Below are positions 57,401-64,000 of a stretch of 64,000 bases of DNA, piece by piece; positions within the stretch are counted from its first letter, which is position 1, and each line of letters starts with the position of its first letter. The DNA comes from Stentor roeselii (lineage: Eukaryota; Ciliophora; Heterotrichea; Heterotrichida; Stentoridae). Made by a program: the position numbers and the translations under genes. The notes beneath the pieces were generated by a model. It saw nothing but the letters and a program-made list of their open reading frames with translations. It did not search any database and was not told where the DNA came from. The DNA lies in assembly GCA_006503475.1 (NCBI GenBank), contig RSEH01000103.1, forward strand, positions 87,622 through 151,621. Reading direction: 5' to 3'.

Positions 57401-60400
57401 TCAACATAATACCCAACATCGCAAGTAATACAATTATCTTTGTTACAACTAATGCAGTTTCTGCCACAGTTCTGGCACAATCCGGCATGGTTTATATAAT
57501 AATATTTACTACAAAGTAGACACCTTTTTTCTAATCCACATTGAAGGCACATATTAGAACATTCAGAACAAAGCTGAAGTGCCCAGTTAAATTGCAAGCC
57601 TTCATCACATTTCAAACAAAAAGAAATATCAAAACATTTTAAGCAACCGTTAGAGCACTTAGTGCACGTCCCTTGAGGATTCAAAAAATAACCATCTTCG
57701 CATACTAAGCAGCCAAATCGATCACAATCAAGACAGTTATCTACACATTTAATGCACTCAAAATTTGTTAGTGTATACCCAGGATCACACCACCCGCAAT
57801 AAAAGCTGGTTAAATTTTCATCCAAATCGTAAAAACTATAACACCATACACAATTTTGAGGGCATTTTATGCATACATGATCATCCATCATAAAACCGTC
57901 TAAACACTTATAGCATGTATTTCCTTCACAATCAGAGCAGCCATCATCACATTTCAAGCAAAATTGTTCTTGATCACCAGATGAAGAATTGAGCATTGAA
58001 ACTGAATAACCTAATCGACAACTTTGGCAAGAATAGGAATTCAAGCATAAATTACAGTCTTGGATACAACTATCACATTTAGAAACGTTAAGAAAATAGC
58101 CGAAATTGCAACTTGTACAAATTTGTAAAGAATCACAGCTTTTACAGGTCGCCATACACGAAATACAAGCTCCGCTCTCCAAGAAAAACCCTAAATCGCA
58201 TACTAAGCAAGTATTTTTATCTTGGCAGTCTCTACAATGAACTGAGCATTGTTGGCAAGTTTTATTCGCAACAAAGAATCCAGTCTCGCACTTTTCGCAA
58301 GTCATAGAATCTAAACAACTTTCACAATTTGCTACACAATTTTGACAAGTGCTATTTACATCAAGATAATACCCATTATCACATTGAAGGCATATTTCAA
58401 GAGAATTGCAAGAAGTACACCCAGAGGAGCAGAAAAGGCATGATCCACTTGAACTCAGAAAGAATCCTTGATAGCATGTAAAGCATTGAAACTCATCACA
58501 ATCAAAGCACATATAAGAGCACTTATAACACGCCAAAGCTTCTTCATTCCAGAAAAACCCTGCCTTGCACACTTGACAGTCTTCAGGACTCATACACGTC
58601 AAGCAATTCAAACCGCATTCTGAGCACACCTGCCTTGCCATATCAAGAAAATATCCATCAGAACAAGCCACACAAGCATTATTTTCACATGAAGAGCAGC
58701 CTTTTCCACAAGCCTCGCATAGACCTTCTTCTGTTAAGGAATAACCAGCACTGCAGATTTTGCATGAAAGTTCATCGTAACAAAAATCACAATTGTTTAT
58801 GCATGGCTGGCAAAAGATCAGGTCTGGATCCTCTGTTCCTGATTTGACTAAGTGCTTTTCGTCGCACTTTGTACAGATTTTTGGTTGCTCACAGAAACCA
58901 CAATTTTCCATGCAAGGATAACACAGATTATCAGCTCCCAGGTACAATCGATCAAAACATGTCTTACATCCTTGAATTCCACAAATAGCACACCCTTCGT
59001 TACAAGGGAAACATTCTGGTTGCCCTTCAACGAAATAATACCCGATGTCACACTCAAAGCATTCTACATCATCACAATTTTTACAATGATCCTTACATAT
59101 AAGGCATCTTCCATTATCAGAAACCTTTCCGATCAGGCATTGTTTACATTCTCCATTAGTTTCGCAAATATTACAGCCAGCAGGACAAGAAACACATTTC
59201 TTACTAACATAGTTATAAACAGCTCCCTTTTTACATTTTAAACATCCACGTGAATCACAAACATCACAGAGAGAGTCAGAACATTGTATACAAACGAAGT
59301 AATTATTGAGGTAGTATCCTGAAAAGCACTTAGAGCATTTCAGATTTGTGCTACAAACTAAGCAATTAAGTCCACAATTTTCACAGCTGCCAGAAATTAG
59401 TACAAATCCATTTTCACATTGTTGGCATATTGAAGAATCGATGCACTTCAAGCACTTAAAGCCGCACTCTTCACAGATCGTAGAGTTAGATGCTGGATAA
59501 TACTTTTTTTCACACTCTAAGCATTCGGTTTGACTAGTACACTTGACACAGAGAGGAAGACAGCTTTCGCACGTTTTTGAAGGGCTGAGGAAGTATCCAA
59601 CCTGGCACTTTTTACAATATGATGAATCGCAGGTTTCGCATCCTGTAACAGGGCATTCATAGCAGACTTGGCTGCTGCCCAAATAATATCCATTGCTGCA
59701 AGTTTCACAAATCGTTAAATCCTTACAAATCGCACACCCTAACTTTCTGCAATACTCGCAAGTCATATCTGAATTTAAAATGTACCCATATTCATCAATA
59801 GTCCCAGGAAAACAATAATCACAAGAAGTAGAATTAGAGCACATCAAGCATCCGTTAATGCAAGGCTTACACTGACCGTTCCCATTATCAAAGAAGTAAG
59901 AATCACAAGTTACTGAAGCTAAGCTTCTGGATGTCTCTGTTAAAAAGATCATCGAAGCATATAATGGTTTTTCATCGTTTTTCAGTATCAAGGACTTTGC
60001 CATGAGGTAGCTTTCGGAGAAAGAATTGAGTGAAAATGGAATGTGAAAAGCCCTGAAGTCTTCATTTGAGCAGAAAGTTGACATTTTTAATGGGTCTCCT
60101 CCAATTGAAAAAATGATGTAAAAGCTTGACTTGGGAAGTGTTGAGTAGAAGCCACCCGAGAAACATTCGAAAGGCATTTCTGAAAACAAATCTTTTGGAA
60201 GGGTAGCCTCGCTCATACTTGCATTCAAGTCAAGTCTATATGTTTCTCTATTTTCAAATGATTCATAGACCTCAATTGAGGTATAAGACTCTCCGGAATT
60301 CAAGGAGAATCTTCTTGTTAGGGTGAAAAGGCTTTTGATTGAATCAGATGAGGTGCACGATGAGAGAAGCAGTAAAAGAAGCAAAGAAATGAGATTGATT

Positions 60401-60417
60401 CTTAAAAAGACCGGCAT
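51409..60417 (-). CDS. Giant furin-repeat surface protein with REJ/GAIN-like region and C-terminal membrane segments
   Basis: About 3002 residues from the ATG at 60417, which gives a clean signal peptide (MPVFLRINLISLLLLLLLSS); TATAAA abuts this ATG. Residues about 185-1800 are some 33-36 Cys-rich furin/growth-factor-receptor repeats of about 45-50 residues, typically CxxC-x-C-x(5-7)-CxxCxxGYYL. Then comes a beta-rich part with REJ features (LLYSWTCSNPESAKSC, LPPGKTFLITVNVATS), and a GAIN/GPS-like end (WSCEVFKDSSWKQGKC, then RIRISHTSLFRLSV). About five membrane segments follow, the first MSISVIMITVLISIMLI. Between the first and second lies an acidic cytoplasmic loop with a 7-residue repeat (EEQKESK type). 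The layout recalls polycystin-1 and adhesion receptors: a large ectodomain, cleavage-type site and membrane bundle. A surface adhesion or mechanosensing role is inferred. Confidence 0.87.
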   Translation of the reverse strand: MPVFLRINLISLLLLLLLSSCTSSDSIKSLFTLTRRFSLNSGESYTSIEVYESFENRETYRLDLNASMSEATLPKDLFSEMPFECFSGGFYSTLPKSSFYIIFSIGGDPLKMSTFCSNEDFRAFHIPFSLNSFSESYLMAKSLILKNDEKPLYASMIFLTETSRSLASVTCDSYFFDNGNGQCKPCINGCLMCSNSTSCDYCFPGTIDEYGYILNSDMTCEYCRKLGCAICKDLTICETCSNGYYLGSSQVCYECPVTGCETCDSSYCKKCQVGYFLSPSKTCESCLPLCVKCTSQTECLECEKKYYPASNSTICEECGFKCLKCIDSSICQQCENGFVLISGSCENCGLNCLVCSTNLKCSKCFSGYYLNNYFVCIQCSDSLCDVCDSRGCLKCKKGAVYNYVSKKCVSCPAGCNICETNGECKQCLIGKVSDNGRCLICKDHCKNCDDVECFECDIGYYFVEGQPECFPCNEGCAICGIQGCKTCFDRLYLGADNLCYPCMENCGFCEQPKICTKCDEKHLVKSGTEDPDLIFCQPCINNCDFCYDELSCKICSAGYSLTEEGLCEACGKGCSSCENNACVACSDGYFLDMARQVCSECGLNCLTCMSPEDCQVCKAGFFWNEEALACYKCSYMCFDCDEFQCFTCYQGFFLSSSGSCLFCSSGCTSCNSLEICLQCDNGYYLDVNSTCQNCVANCESCLDSMTCEKCETGFFVANKTCQQCSVHCRDCQDKNTCLVCDLGFFLESGACISCMATCKSCDSLQICTSCNFGYFLNVSKCDSCIQDCNLCLNSYSCQSCRLGYSVSMLNSSSGDQEQFCLKCDDGCSDCEGNTCYKCLDGFMMDDHVCIKCPQNCVWCYSFYDLDENLTSFYCGWCDPGYTLTNFECIKCVDNCLDCDRFGCLVCEDGYFLNPQGTCTKCSNGCLKCFDISFCLKCDEGLQFNWALQLCSECSNMCLQCGLEKRCLLCSKYYYINHAGLCQNCGRNCISCNKDNCITCDVGYYVDKFGDCDPCKNGCIDCKSKEICIKCQDGYYLELIGSSALCVPCNTGCSICKNNNCQSCKESYFLETKSRLCISCTVKIPGCGSCVNQNSCSKCLDGFALDLDFYCQKCKDGCIACELKSVNNTMIEICKACNSSYVLSNDRCRKCPENCLTCGDTETCYSCEETYFVNPYFQCSSCIPNCLSCKDKTLCDKCSSGYEWNAENKKCQKCPLGCIVCEKGVCITCESGRFVNTFSSSCDFCTPNCINCLSLDYCIGCEPEFYFEEKSSKCLPCSSNCHECSSLTECFSCYSGFQNQGGQCVKCSTNCGICKSSGCTFCLEDYFLDSSKKCVSCPKQCSYCESSSKCLMCKNGFYLDSSFKCAACLPNCISCSTDKCLMCTSGYYKIGKECSKCPLNCGHCNADSFCDQCYQGYFINALSGQCQGCSDPGCMVCSSEDSCDICKFGLIRNSDGICADCPEFCLECDPSKNCLKCLKGYFPDDKTGKCFKCPVFCEDCKSFNNCRKCADNFIKNIDGSCTTCMRDCLSCETPDTCNKCKKGTFLDQTKQCVACRKGCLQCSKNTNCFECDSKLYLSDGNCEICSTSNCFSCPGNICQKCIDGFLLNSQGTCSKCLKDCELCETLDSCNKCKVGFFLSNGKCESCRVNCLTCPEGKNSCSSCFAGYFLDNETSPSRCNNCPLNCEACTFDVCLKCKTGFFLSFDKKCSKCPEGCEICQDNKVCDRCFEGFYSTNQATCESCIYPCIKCKSIQICEVCSTSFFLQSTLSCEKCPAGCASCDDFGKCFTCIIGFTLEDSICKTCSFTNLTKAEIFSDFKSLLLTFASVIDQEKLICNQTVFTSDSFGLNWKCSSQDLTLKVTFGEGFLIDQYSNLSISTEKLFKSPCKKEVYYFSAQFLSPPPVPSGNLNGPASSSLSCNRSPLDYYIDNLQGTNQYLPVIRWSSTIFPENQNLTTYISKLTGNRITIHSILFPQSDSELIVAAEIINSFKQSFKATFKTIFVKKKTFSVIIDLGTNVKTRTSQVLEMTAKVLDSCDSLFNFSYFWNLSKTDDLRFNFQKLNLNTFSRKLTIPANALKPYFNYQFSVTLSSSGINGTESIDVEGLADELEVILDRKNGSISSKFDLVINASSSFDPNNANNKLLYSWTCSNPESAKSCVDSNNKKLDLSDKTGSVLTIKSEKLPPGKTFLITVNVATSTDQRRTSKSLNLKIEKGLSTNIQIVLPDKKVEPSKVFRISSVITSDTKYKLLWEKIQGPKLSLKTTDLPELRFDQNAFEYGKNYEFKLTALEEDTKLSAFSVIKFNANQAPECKKNLDIDQRSGKAFDTKYKLYIDSCSDPDDDLPLSFNFMIGNRKSQNYKEVQTKSIVNNAAFKSPAGSYKAYVKVSDSLGGFINKNLDKEFYVGDYSRRLEIEDPVSFYQSLVQQFEDSRSFYAVGILESFELNSTQVDFLYQDNIKFYAEGSVELEKINVVIELISTILQTQPETINFEKAEEYSQIIIKLIQNCTEDLYIETVNSIWKLCVNFVKVGDFDESYIKLASEMADQVAKVYSQFKLPGNEIFTLEDSNMTFYKRREICSNLNSKTITLPQNISVFIEDLPFNHYSIIDLNLKTFPVYKGFSDLVEITFKTSGTYINQILSWEEEQIVKLNSSSVLFEVPKLKDSKKMWSCEVFKDSSWKQGKCEFEQEHENLIRIRISHTSLFRLSVTDEIYSKASKMSISVIMITVLISIMLIIGLFLNLCNKQKSSNKVENDVIIETNICPRKIKNYNQNHEKEEISRIDDNKNNPPSRSEEEQKESKEEQNESQEEQKESNNTNFQKSSKDRNEFHFENYKFEINLNRKETKKNENIDLSYCKKNENSVSIGDTLIIFSCILFCQFLSQLCFITLKNQYEENLRESIKYTIFSVISSWLIYCIAWIPIIYSKSKIIRIIYYFVVFFIVAVVLILISIILNEFGFDNKAILAQFGIGLAIQISCLLLIYIIYKIYKIILNKRKYGKLPGDLN
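51985..52047. repeat. Coding tandem repeat, 3 copies of 21 bp
   Basis: Three copies of ACTTTCTTTTTGCTCTTCTTG (with 2-3 changes) at 51985-52005, 52006-52026 and 52027-52047. They encode a 7-residue EEQxESx repeat in the cytoplasmic loop of the furin-repeat protein. Confidence 0.88.
55010..59920. repeat. Coding array of furin-like Cys-rich repeats
   Basis: About 4.9 kb of the minus-strand gene is a series of diverged units of roughly 135-150 bp, each coding a Cys-rich furin-type repeat. The similarity is clear in protein, and weak in DNA, so the array is old. Boundaries are approximate. Confidence 0.8.
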
Positions 60418-62766
60418 TTTATATTTAATTTTTTTTTTCAAAAAATGTAGAACATTGGAATGATATTTCCAATTGGTTAAATATTTGAAAACTGGCAATT
60501 TAGTCTCGTGTCAGACTGAAGATTATTATTTTAATATTTTTAGATAGTTTAAGTTAAAATTTTACTTGATGAAGGAAGTTTGAACTCAGTTTTATCTGGT
60601 TTTATAGAAGGATTATTTTTTTGTTCATTCTTTTATAAAGTTTATAGTAGAGATTTTCTAAATAAGTGATTAAAACATAGAAAGAAATTATATATTAAAA
60701 TAAAGTTTTATTTGATAAATGAAGCTAATTAACTTCAAGTCTTAAACAGTGTCCTAAAATCAACTAAGGTTTGATAATAAAATTCACTTTGATATATAGA
60801 GGATTCTAAATTTTAAGCTGGAATGTTTTTAGCATTAAACTAGTAGAATTTTGAGTTTGAAGAAAAACTTCAAAGGATTAATCTTTATGATTATAATAAA
60901 GATTATTTAATACTTGTTTGAAATTTACTTAAAAATCTTTTGAGTAGGCCTTGAAGGCTGAATTTCAATGAGCAAAAGTTAAATTACTTTAAGTTAATCA
61001 AGCTTCTTCAAGCAAAGACTTTTGTTTGCCAATTTTATTTCAAATATAGATATCTTTGATTAGGACTGTTCAATCATCTTATAGAACTTGAAAACGAATG
61101 CATTACCAGAAAGGTTGTCGAAAAGAGTAATACACTCCAAATGTTGAATCTAACAGCCTTATTAGTACTGAAAATTTGTAAGTATCCATTTTACCTAACA
61201 TTTGTAAAAGATTTTTGGGTTTGTTGTAAGAGTGATTTAGCTTCGAAAATTAATTGACTGGTTTAATCACCCTGACATCTCAATAATTTAGAAAGGTTTC
61301 TTCTTTGTTTAAGCGTTCCACGCAAATTTTCAAGTAATACTGATAAATTGAAAATCTTTGTTTCCTTCTTTATTCCAGTTTTCTTTAATGATATTAGAAT
61401 CAATAAAATATCTAGTCTATGCTTGAGAGATAAAAAGTATCACCAAAAATTTTTCAAATACTTAACTTATCACCTAACTAATAGATCCATTCTTGATTGA
61501 TGTACTAGCTATCTTTCAATTTTCTTGCTTCATCCTTAGCCTGGTGACTTTAGTACTCTTGTTTCTATTTTTTCAGAAATGTTCTTTTGAAATGACCCGA
61601 CAATTCTTCACTTTGGCTGCAGTTCATTAGGTTTTAATTGTTTTGCCTGAAATTAATGAAGGATTTGTGATTTTCTTTCTTATCAATCATTTTAACATTT
61701 TTTCTAGCGGTTTTAGAACTTATCAAGTTGAAATGCTTGTTTTGGTCTATCCGCTTTCTATTTTTATCAGAAAACTCCTATAAAAACTTAATTCCAGATA
61801 TGTAGCCTTTTTAAACTTGATCGGCTTTATCATTAAAACTACATATGTAGGTGAGTCAGATTTTTCTTCAGAATTTTATTCACAACTTTGAAGTTTTTCG
61901 TGTGAGAAAGCTTCTATTATGTGATGGATGATTTAAGAATTAAAGGATTATTTATTTATAATTTAAATATTTTGTTTGAAATTAGACCAGACTTTTGTAT
62001 ATTCTAAGGTTTTAAAACTAATGTTTTATGATTAATAATCTTCGAAGCATCCTTTAATCAATTGAAAGATTAATTCATTAAAATCAATATCTTCTATCAA
62101 GAATCCCTCCTTCCAAATAAAAATCTTTCCAACCTTATGAATAGAAATAACAAAAAATTAGACAAAAGTAATTTAAGTTCCTCCGCAATTCTCTTCAATT
62201 TCTTATAAACACAAACCATAGAGAAAAAAACAACAATTTTCACCTCTACCCAATAGTTACAGTGATTTTCTTTGGGTTTTTGATTCTCTTGATTAGCAGA
62301 AGTGATGCTAGTCGCCAGCAGCCTTCTTAAGAATTTCCTGATTCAACAGAATTTTCTTGTTAGTGTTTCTAGATAAGTCCTGTCCTGGTCTACTTTTCAA
62401 ACTATTCATGTAAAATTTCAGATTTCCGAGGTTTAAGTAGCATTTTTCGTCGAATAAGATTTTGTCTAAGACCTTGATTCAAGACTTCATTATGCATAAT
62501 TATTAGATGCACAGAATCTGCATTTTTTGAACCCTTGGGAAATATGAGCTTAATGCACTCTCAGCAGAATAAGTGCCGTTTGCGATAAATGTAAGAACCT
62601 GAGGCTTAGCAAGACAGATGCTGCAACAAGAGGACTGCTCGAATCATTCGATATTGATTCGCTGAACTTTAGGAATCTACATATCCTTTGAAGCATGCGT
62701 TTTCTGACTTTGACGAAAATACCGTGAAATGTATTGTTTTGAGTGTCTTGACATGATTATTCTTTA

Positions 62767-62886
62767 GATACTCAGTGATAGAAGAATTTGGTAAATAAAT
62801 GTTAAACAAGCATGAAAAAAGCCTTTGATACTCAATTATACAAAGATTTGGATACATTAATGTTAAAGAAGCATGAAAACAGCTTT
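62767..62886. repeat. Tandem duplication, 2 copies of 60 bp
   Basis: Units at 62767-62826 and 62827-62886 both start GATACTCA and end in a CTTT run, and share the segment ATGTTAAA-AAGCATGAAAA. They have the same length but have diverged at roughly a quarter of positions. An 81-codon minus-strand ORF spans them and therefore shows a repeated peptide, but I do not accept it as a gene. Confidence 0.8.
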
Positions 62887-63058
62887 GAGACGGAAAATAT
62901 CGATAAAAATCCAATTATTAGGTAAATTTCTTATTCAGTCTTCGGATCTAAACAATTAAAACAACATCAAAGGAAAATTCTCAAAAATTTGACCAGAAAG
63001 ACTCGAACTTGAAGGCAGACACTTACAAATTTCCAGGGACCTGAAATAAAACGAGACT

Positions 63059-63079
63059 ATTCTTAGGCTTGCTAAGAAT
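63059..63079. promoter_or_regulatory. Perfect 8-bp inverted repeat upstream of B-box gene
   Basis: ATTCTTAG (63059-63066), loop GCTTG, then CTAAGAAT (63072-63079). The arms are perfectly complementary. It ends 55 bp before the B-box ATG. It could be a protein-binding site or an RNA hairpin, if transcription starts upstream; its role is unknown. Confidence 0.5.
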
Positions 63080-63134
63080 CTCAAATTTGGGTTTTGGATA
63101 TGATTGATTTAAATTTTTTAAATGGCTATAAATA

Positions 63135-63701
63135 ATGAGTTGTGCTAAAGAAAATTGCTCTCAATTGGAACTTAAAGCAAAGTGCATCGATTGCCACCAA
63201 GTAAGTTACTATTGCCAAGTTCATGCTGGAGAACACTTTAGCTCTTTAGGGCATGAAATTAGAAAGATCAGTCCTGATGAAACCTTGAAATTACGATCTA
63301 AACTCATTAAAGAAATGCTTAAGGCTCAAAAACTTTTGATATCGACTGAAGCCAGTAGACTAACTAGAGAAATAAAGTCTGCCTCACAAAATGCACTTCA
63401 AATACTGACGAATTTAAGTAAGCAGATGACTTTGATCAATCAATTCAAATCTTTTGAAAAAAACGAGAATAGAGTTTGTAAAATTATTGATTCAGTAAAA
63501 TCATTATTCAATATACCTGGTAATCTAAAAGAAGAGCCTAACGAACTTGTTGATCCTGTAGGGATTGCTTTAGATTTTAAAACAGCTGAAATTATATTCA
63601 GTCAATATGCATCATTTAACCTTGGTGAACCAACTCTGATTACATTATCAACTGATAAAAAACTGGCGTTTTTATGTAAGGCTAATAAGACTGTTAAATA
63701 A
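63135..63701 (+). CDS. B-box zinc-finger protein, possibly truncated
   Basis: A 188-residue frame. The N-terminus is a B-box-type zinc finger (MSCAKENCSQLELKAKC, CIDCHQVSYYCQVHAGEH, GHEIRKI), with the Cys/His spacing of the family. A helical coiled coil follows (about 50-125). The last 45 residues (ALDFKTAEIIFSQYASF, GEPTLITLSTDKKLAFLC) look like the beginning of a beta-propeller or similar domain and then stop. TAA ends the frame shortly before the 33-bp repeat array. It may thus be a full short protein, a gene broken by a frameshift, or a gene with a missed small intron near the end. The start is well placed: TATAAATA abuts the ATG. Confidence 0.65.
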   Translation: MSCAKENCSQLELKAKCIDCHQVSYYCQVHAGEHFSSLGHEIRKISPDETLKLRSKLIKEMLKAQKLLISTEASRLTREIKSASQNALQILTNLSKQMTLINQFKSFEKNENRVCKIIDSVKSLFNIPGNLKEEPNELVDPVGIALDFKTAEIIFSQYASFNLGEPTLITLSTDKKLAFLCKANKTVK

Positions 63702-63721
63702 ATTCAGGTGAAAAAGAATAA

Positions 63722-64000
63722 GATGGTGAAAAAAAACAAGAAAGTAATAAAAAGAAGATGGTTGAATTAAAGAGATTGTAAGTGTTCATTAGGTATTAAT
63801 GAAAAGGTAATCAAAATAAAGCGAGTATAATAAACAAGAGTAAGAGAAGCAAAGTTTGTTAAAAAAATAAAGGTATTAAAAATGAAGCAAGTAAAAGAAA
63901 CGAAGGTATAAAAAATGAAGAAAGTAAAAGAAACGAAGGTATTAAAAATGAAGCGAGTAAAAGAAACGAAGGTATTAAAAATGAAGAGCGTAAAAGAAAC
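63722..64000 (+). repeat. 33-bp tandem repeat array (11-codon unit), running off the window
   Basis: Four well-kept units fill 63869-64000 (63869-63901, 63902-63934, 63935-63967, 63968-64000). Read in one frame they give EGIKNEASKRN and close variants, with no stop. Upstream units (63722-63754 gives DGEKKQESNKK; another near 63810 gives KGNQNKASIIN) keep the same frame and pattern but are interrupted by TAA and TGA codons. The frame differs from that of the B-box ORF by one base shift. It looks like coding repeat that is decayed on the left and intact on the right, where it may belong to a gene beyond the window. Confidence 0.85.

Larger units (their letters stand above)
60418..63134. other. 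Gene-poor region, longest in the window
   Basis: 2717 bp with no ORF I can support. It is AT-rich with T-rich runs. A stretch of about 62280-62710 is less AT-rich than its surroundings and could be a decayed gene or an RNA. It also holds a 60-bp tandem duplication (62767-62886) and a perfect hairpin (63059-63079), listed separately. TATAAATA at 63127-63134 directly precedes the B-box gene. Confidence 0.6.

Noticed and set aside
60418-60498. 27-residue extension of the furin-repeat protein
   Set aside because: It begins at TTG and would bury the clear signal peptide that follows the ATG at 60417.
62669-62914. 81-codon minus-strand ORF over the 60-bp duplication
   Set aside because: The frame exists because the duplicated 60-bp unit is a multiple of three; the peptide shows no recognisable domain and the surroundings have no other sign of a gene.
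63001-63060. Possible tRNA T-arm (GTTCGAGTC on the minus strand)
   Set aside because: The T-stem would have only three pairs and no anticodon or acceptor stem fits at the right distance.
1-64000. Alternative genetic code (TGA as Trp, or TAA/TAG as Gln)
   Set aside because: All three stops end genes at sensible places, Trp in conserved motifs is always TGG in the parts I read, and long frames do not contain internal TAA, TAG or TGA. Only the decayed repeat near the right edge would need recoding.

Overview
The window looks like macronuclear DNA of a heterotrich ciliate that uses the standard genetic code, most likely Stentor. TAA, TAG and TGA all end long, well-matched reading frames. Genes are almost intronless. 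The one intron that must be removed (18601-18615) is exactly 15 nt, a size known only from heterotrichs. Genes are tightly packed on both strands, the DNA is AT-rich, and the content is typical of a large ciliated cell: axonemal dynein, furin-repeat surface protein, tandem-CNBD channel, VPS8, basal-body scaffold. I see no rRNA, tRNA, CRISPR array or intact mobile element.

Layout. 1-3589 (-): 5' part of an axonemal dynein heavy chain, running off the left edge. 3977-7309 (+): EF-hand/DUSP ubiquitin protease. 7310-10840 (-): NACHT-type ATPase with a coiled-coil tail. 10886-12325 (+): coiled-coil protein. 12342-12776 (-): divergent H2A-type histone-fold protein, head to head with 12820-14097 (+), a transposase-derived protein of the Merlin/IS1595 type. 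14580-16263 (-): A20/AN1 zinc finger, microbial-type PARG, small ORF. 17520-18994 (+): DP transcription factor and a small basic protein with the 15-nt intron. 19644-21992 (+): DUF229 membrane protein. 22111-29870 (-): NTF2, CEP350-like protein, VPS8. 29991-31709 (+): two unknown proteins. 31726-33422 (-): coiled-coil protein and CHMP1. 33440-34909 (+): kinesin-14-like protein without a P-loop. 35934-38021 (+): compact BRCA2. 38206-41939 (-): HEMK2, SAP18 and a CNG-like channel, only 9 and 5 nt apart. 42314-44301 (+): a phage/giant-virus-type family protein and an unknown protein. 44320-50430 (-): macroglobulin-like giant. 51409-60417 (-): furin-repeat/REJ membrane giant. 60418-63134: gene-poor. 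63135-63701 (+): B-box protein, followed by a 33-bp repeat array that runs off the right edge.

There is no single pathway. Several genes have plausible roles in cilia, basal bodies or the cortex (dynein, CEP350-like, kinesin-like, perhaps the NACHT protein). Others concern membrane traffic (VPS8, CHMP1) or chromatin and DNA (BRCA2, SAP18, DP, H2A-like, PARG, transposase-derived). The most striking points are the transposase-derived gene with altered catalytic positions sharing a 43-bp promoter with a divergent histone-fold gene, a pseudo-kinesin divergent from CHMP1 across 17 bp, and inter-gene gaps of 0 to 23 nt. Those gaps imply promoters inside neighbouring genes, overlapping transcripts or polycistronic messages. 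All family assignments are by eye from recalled family patterns; no search was run.
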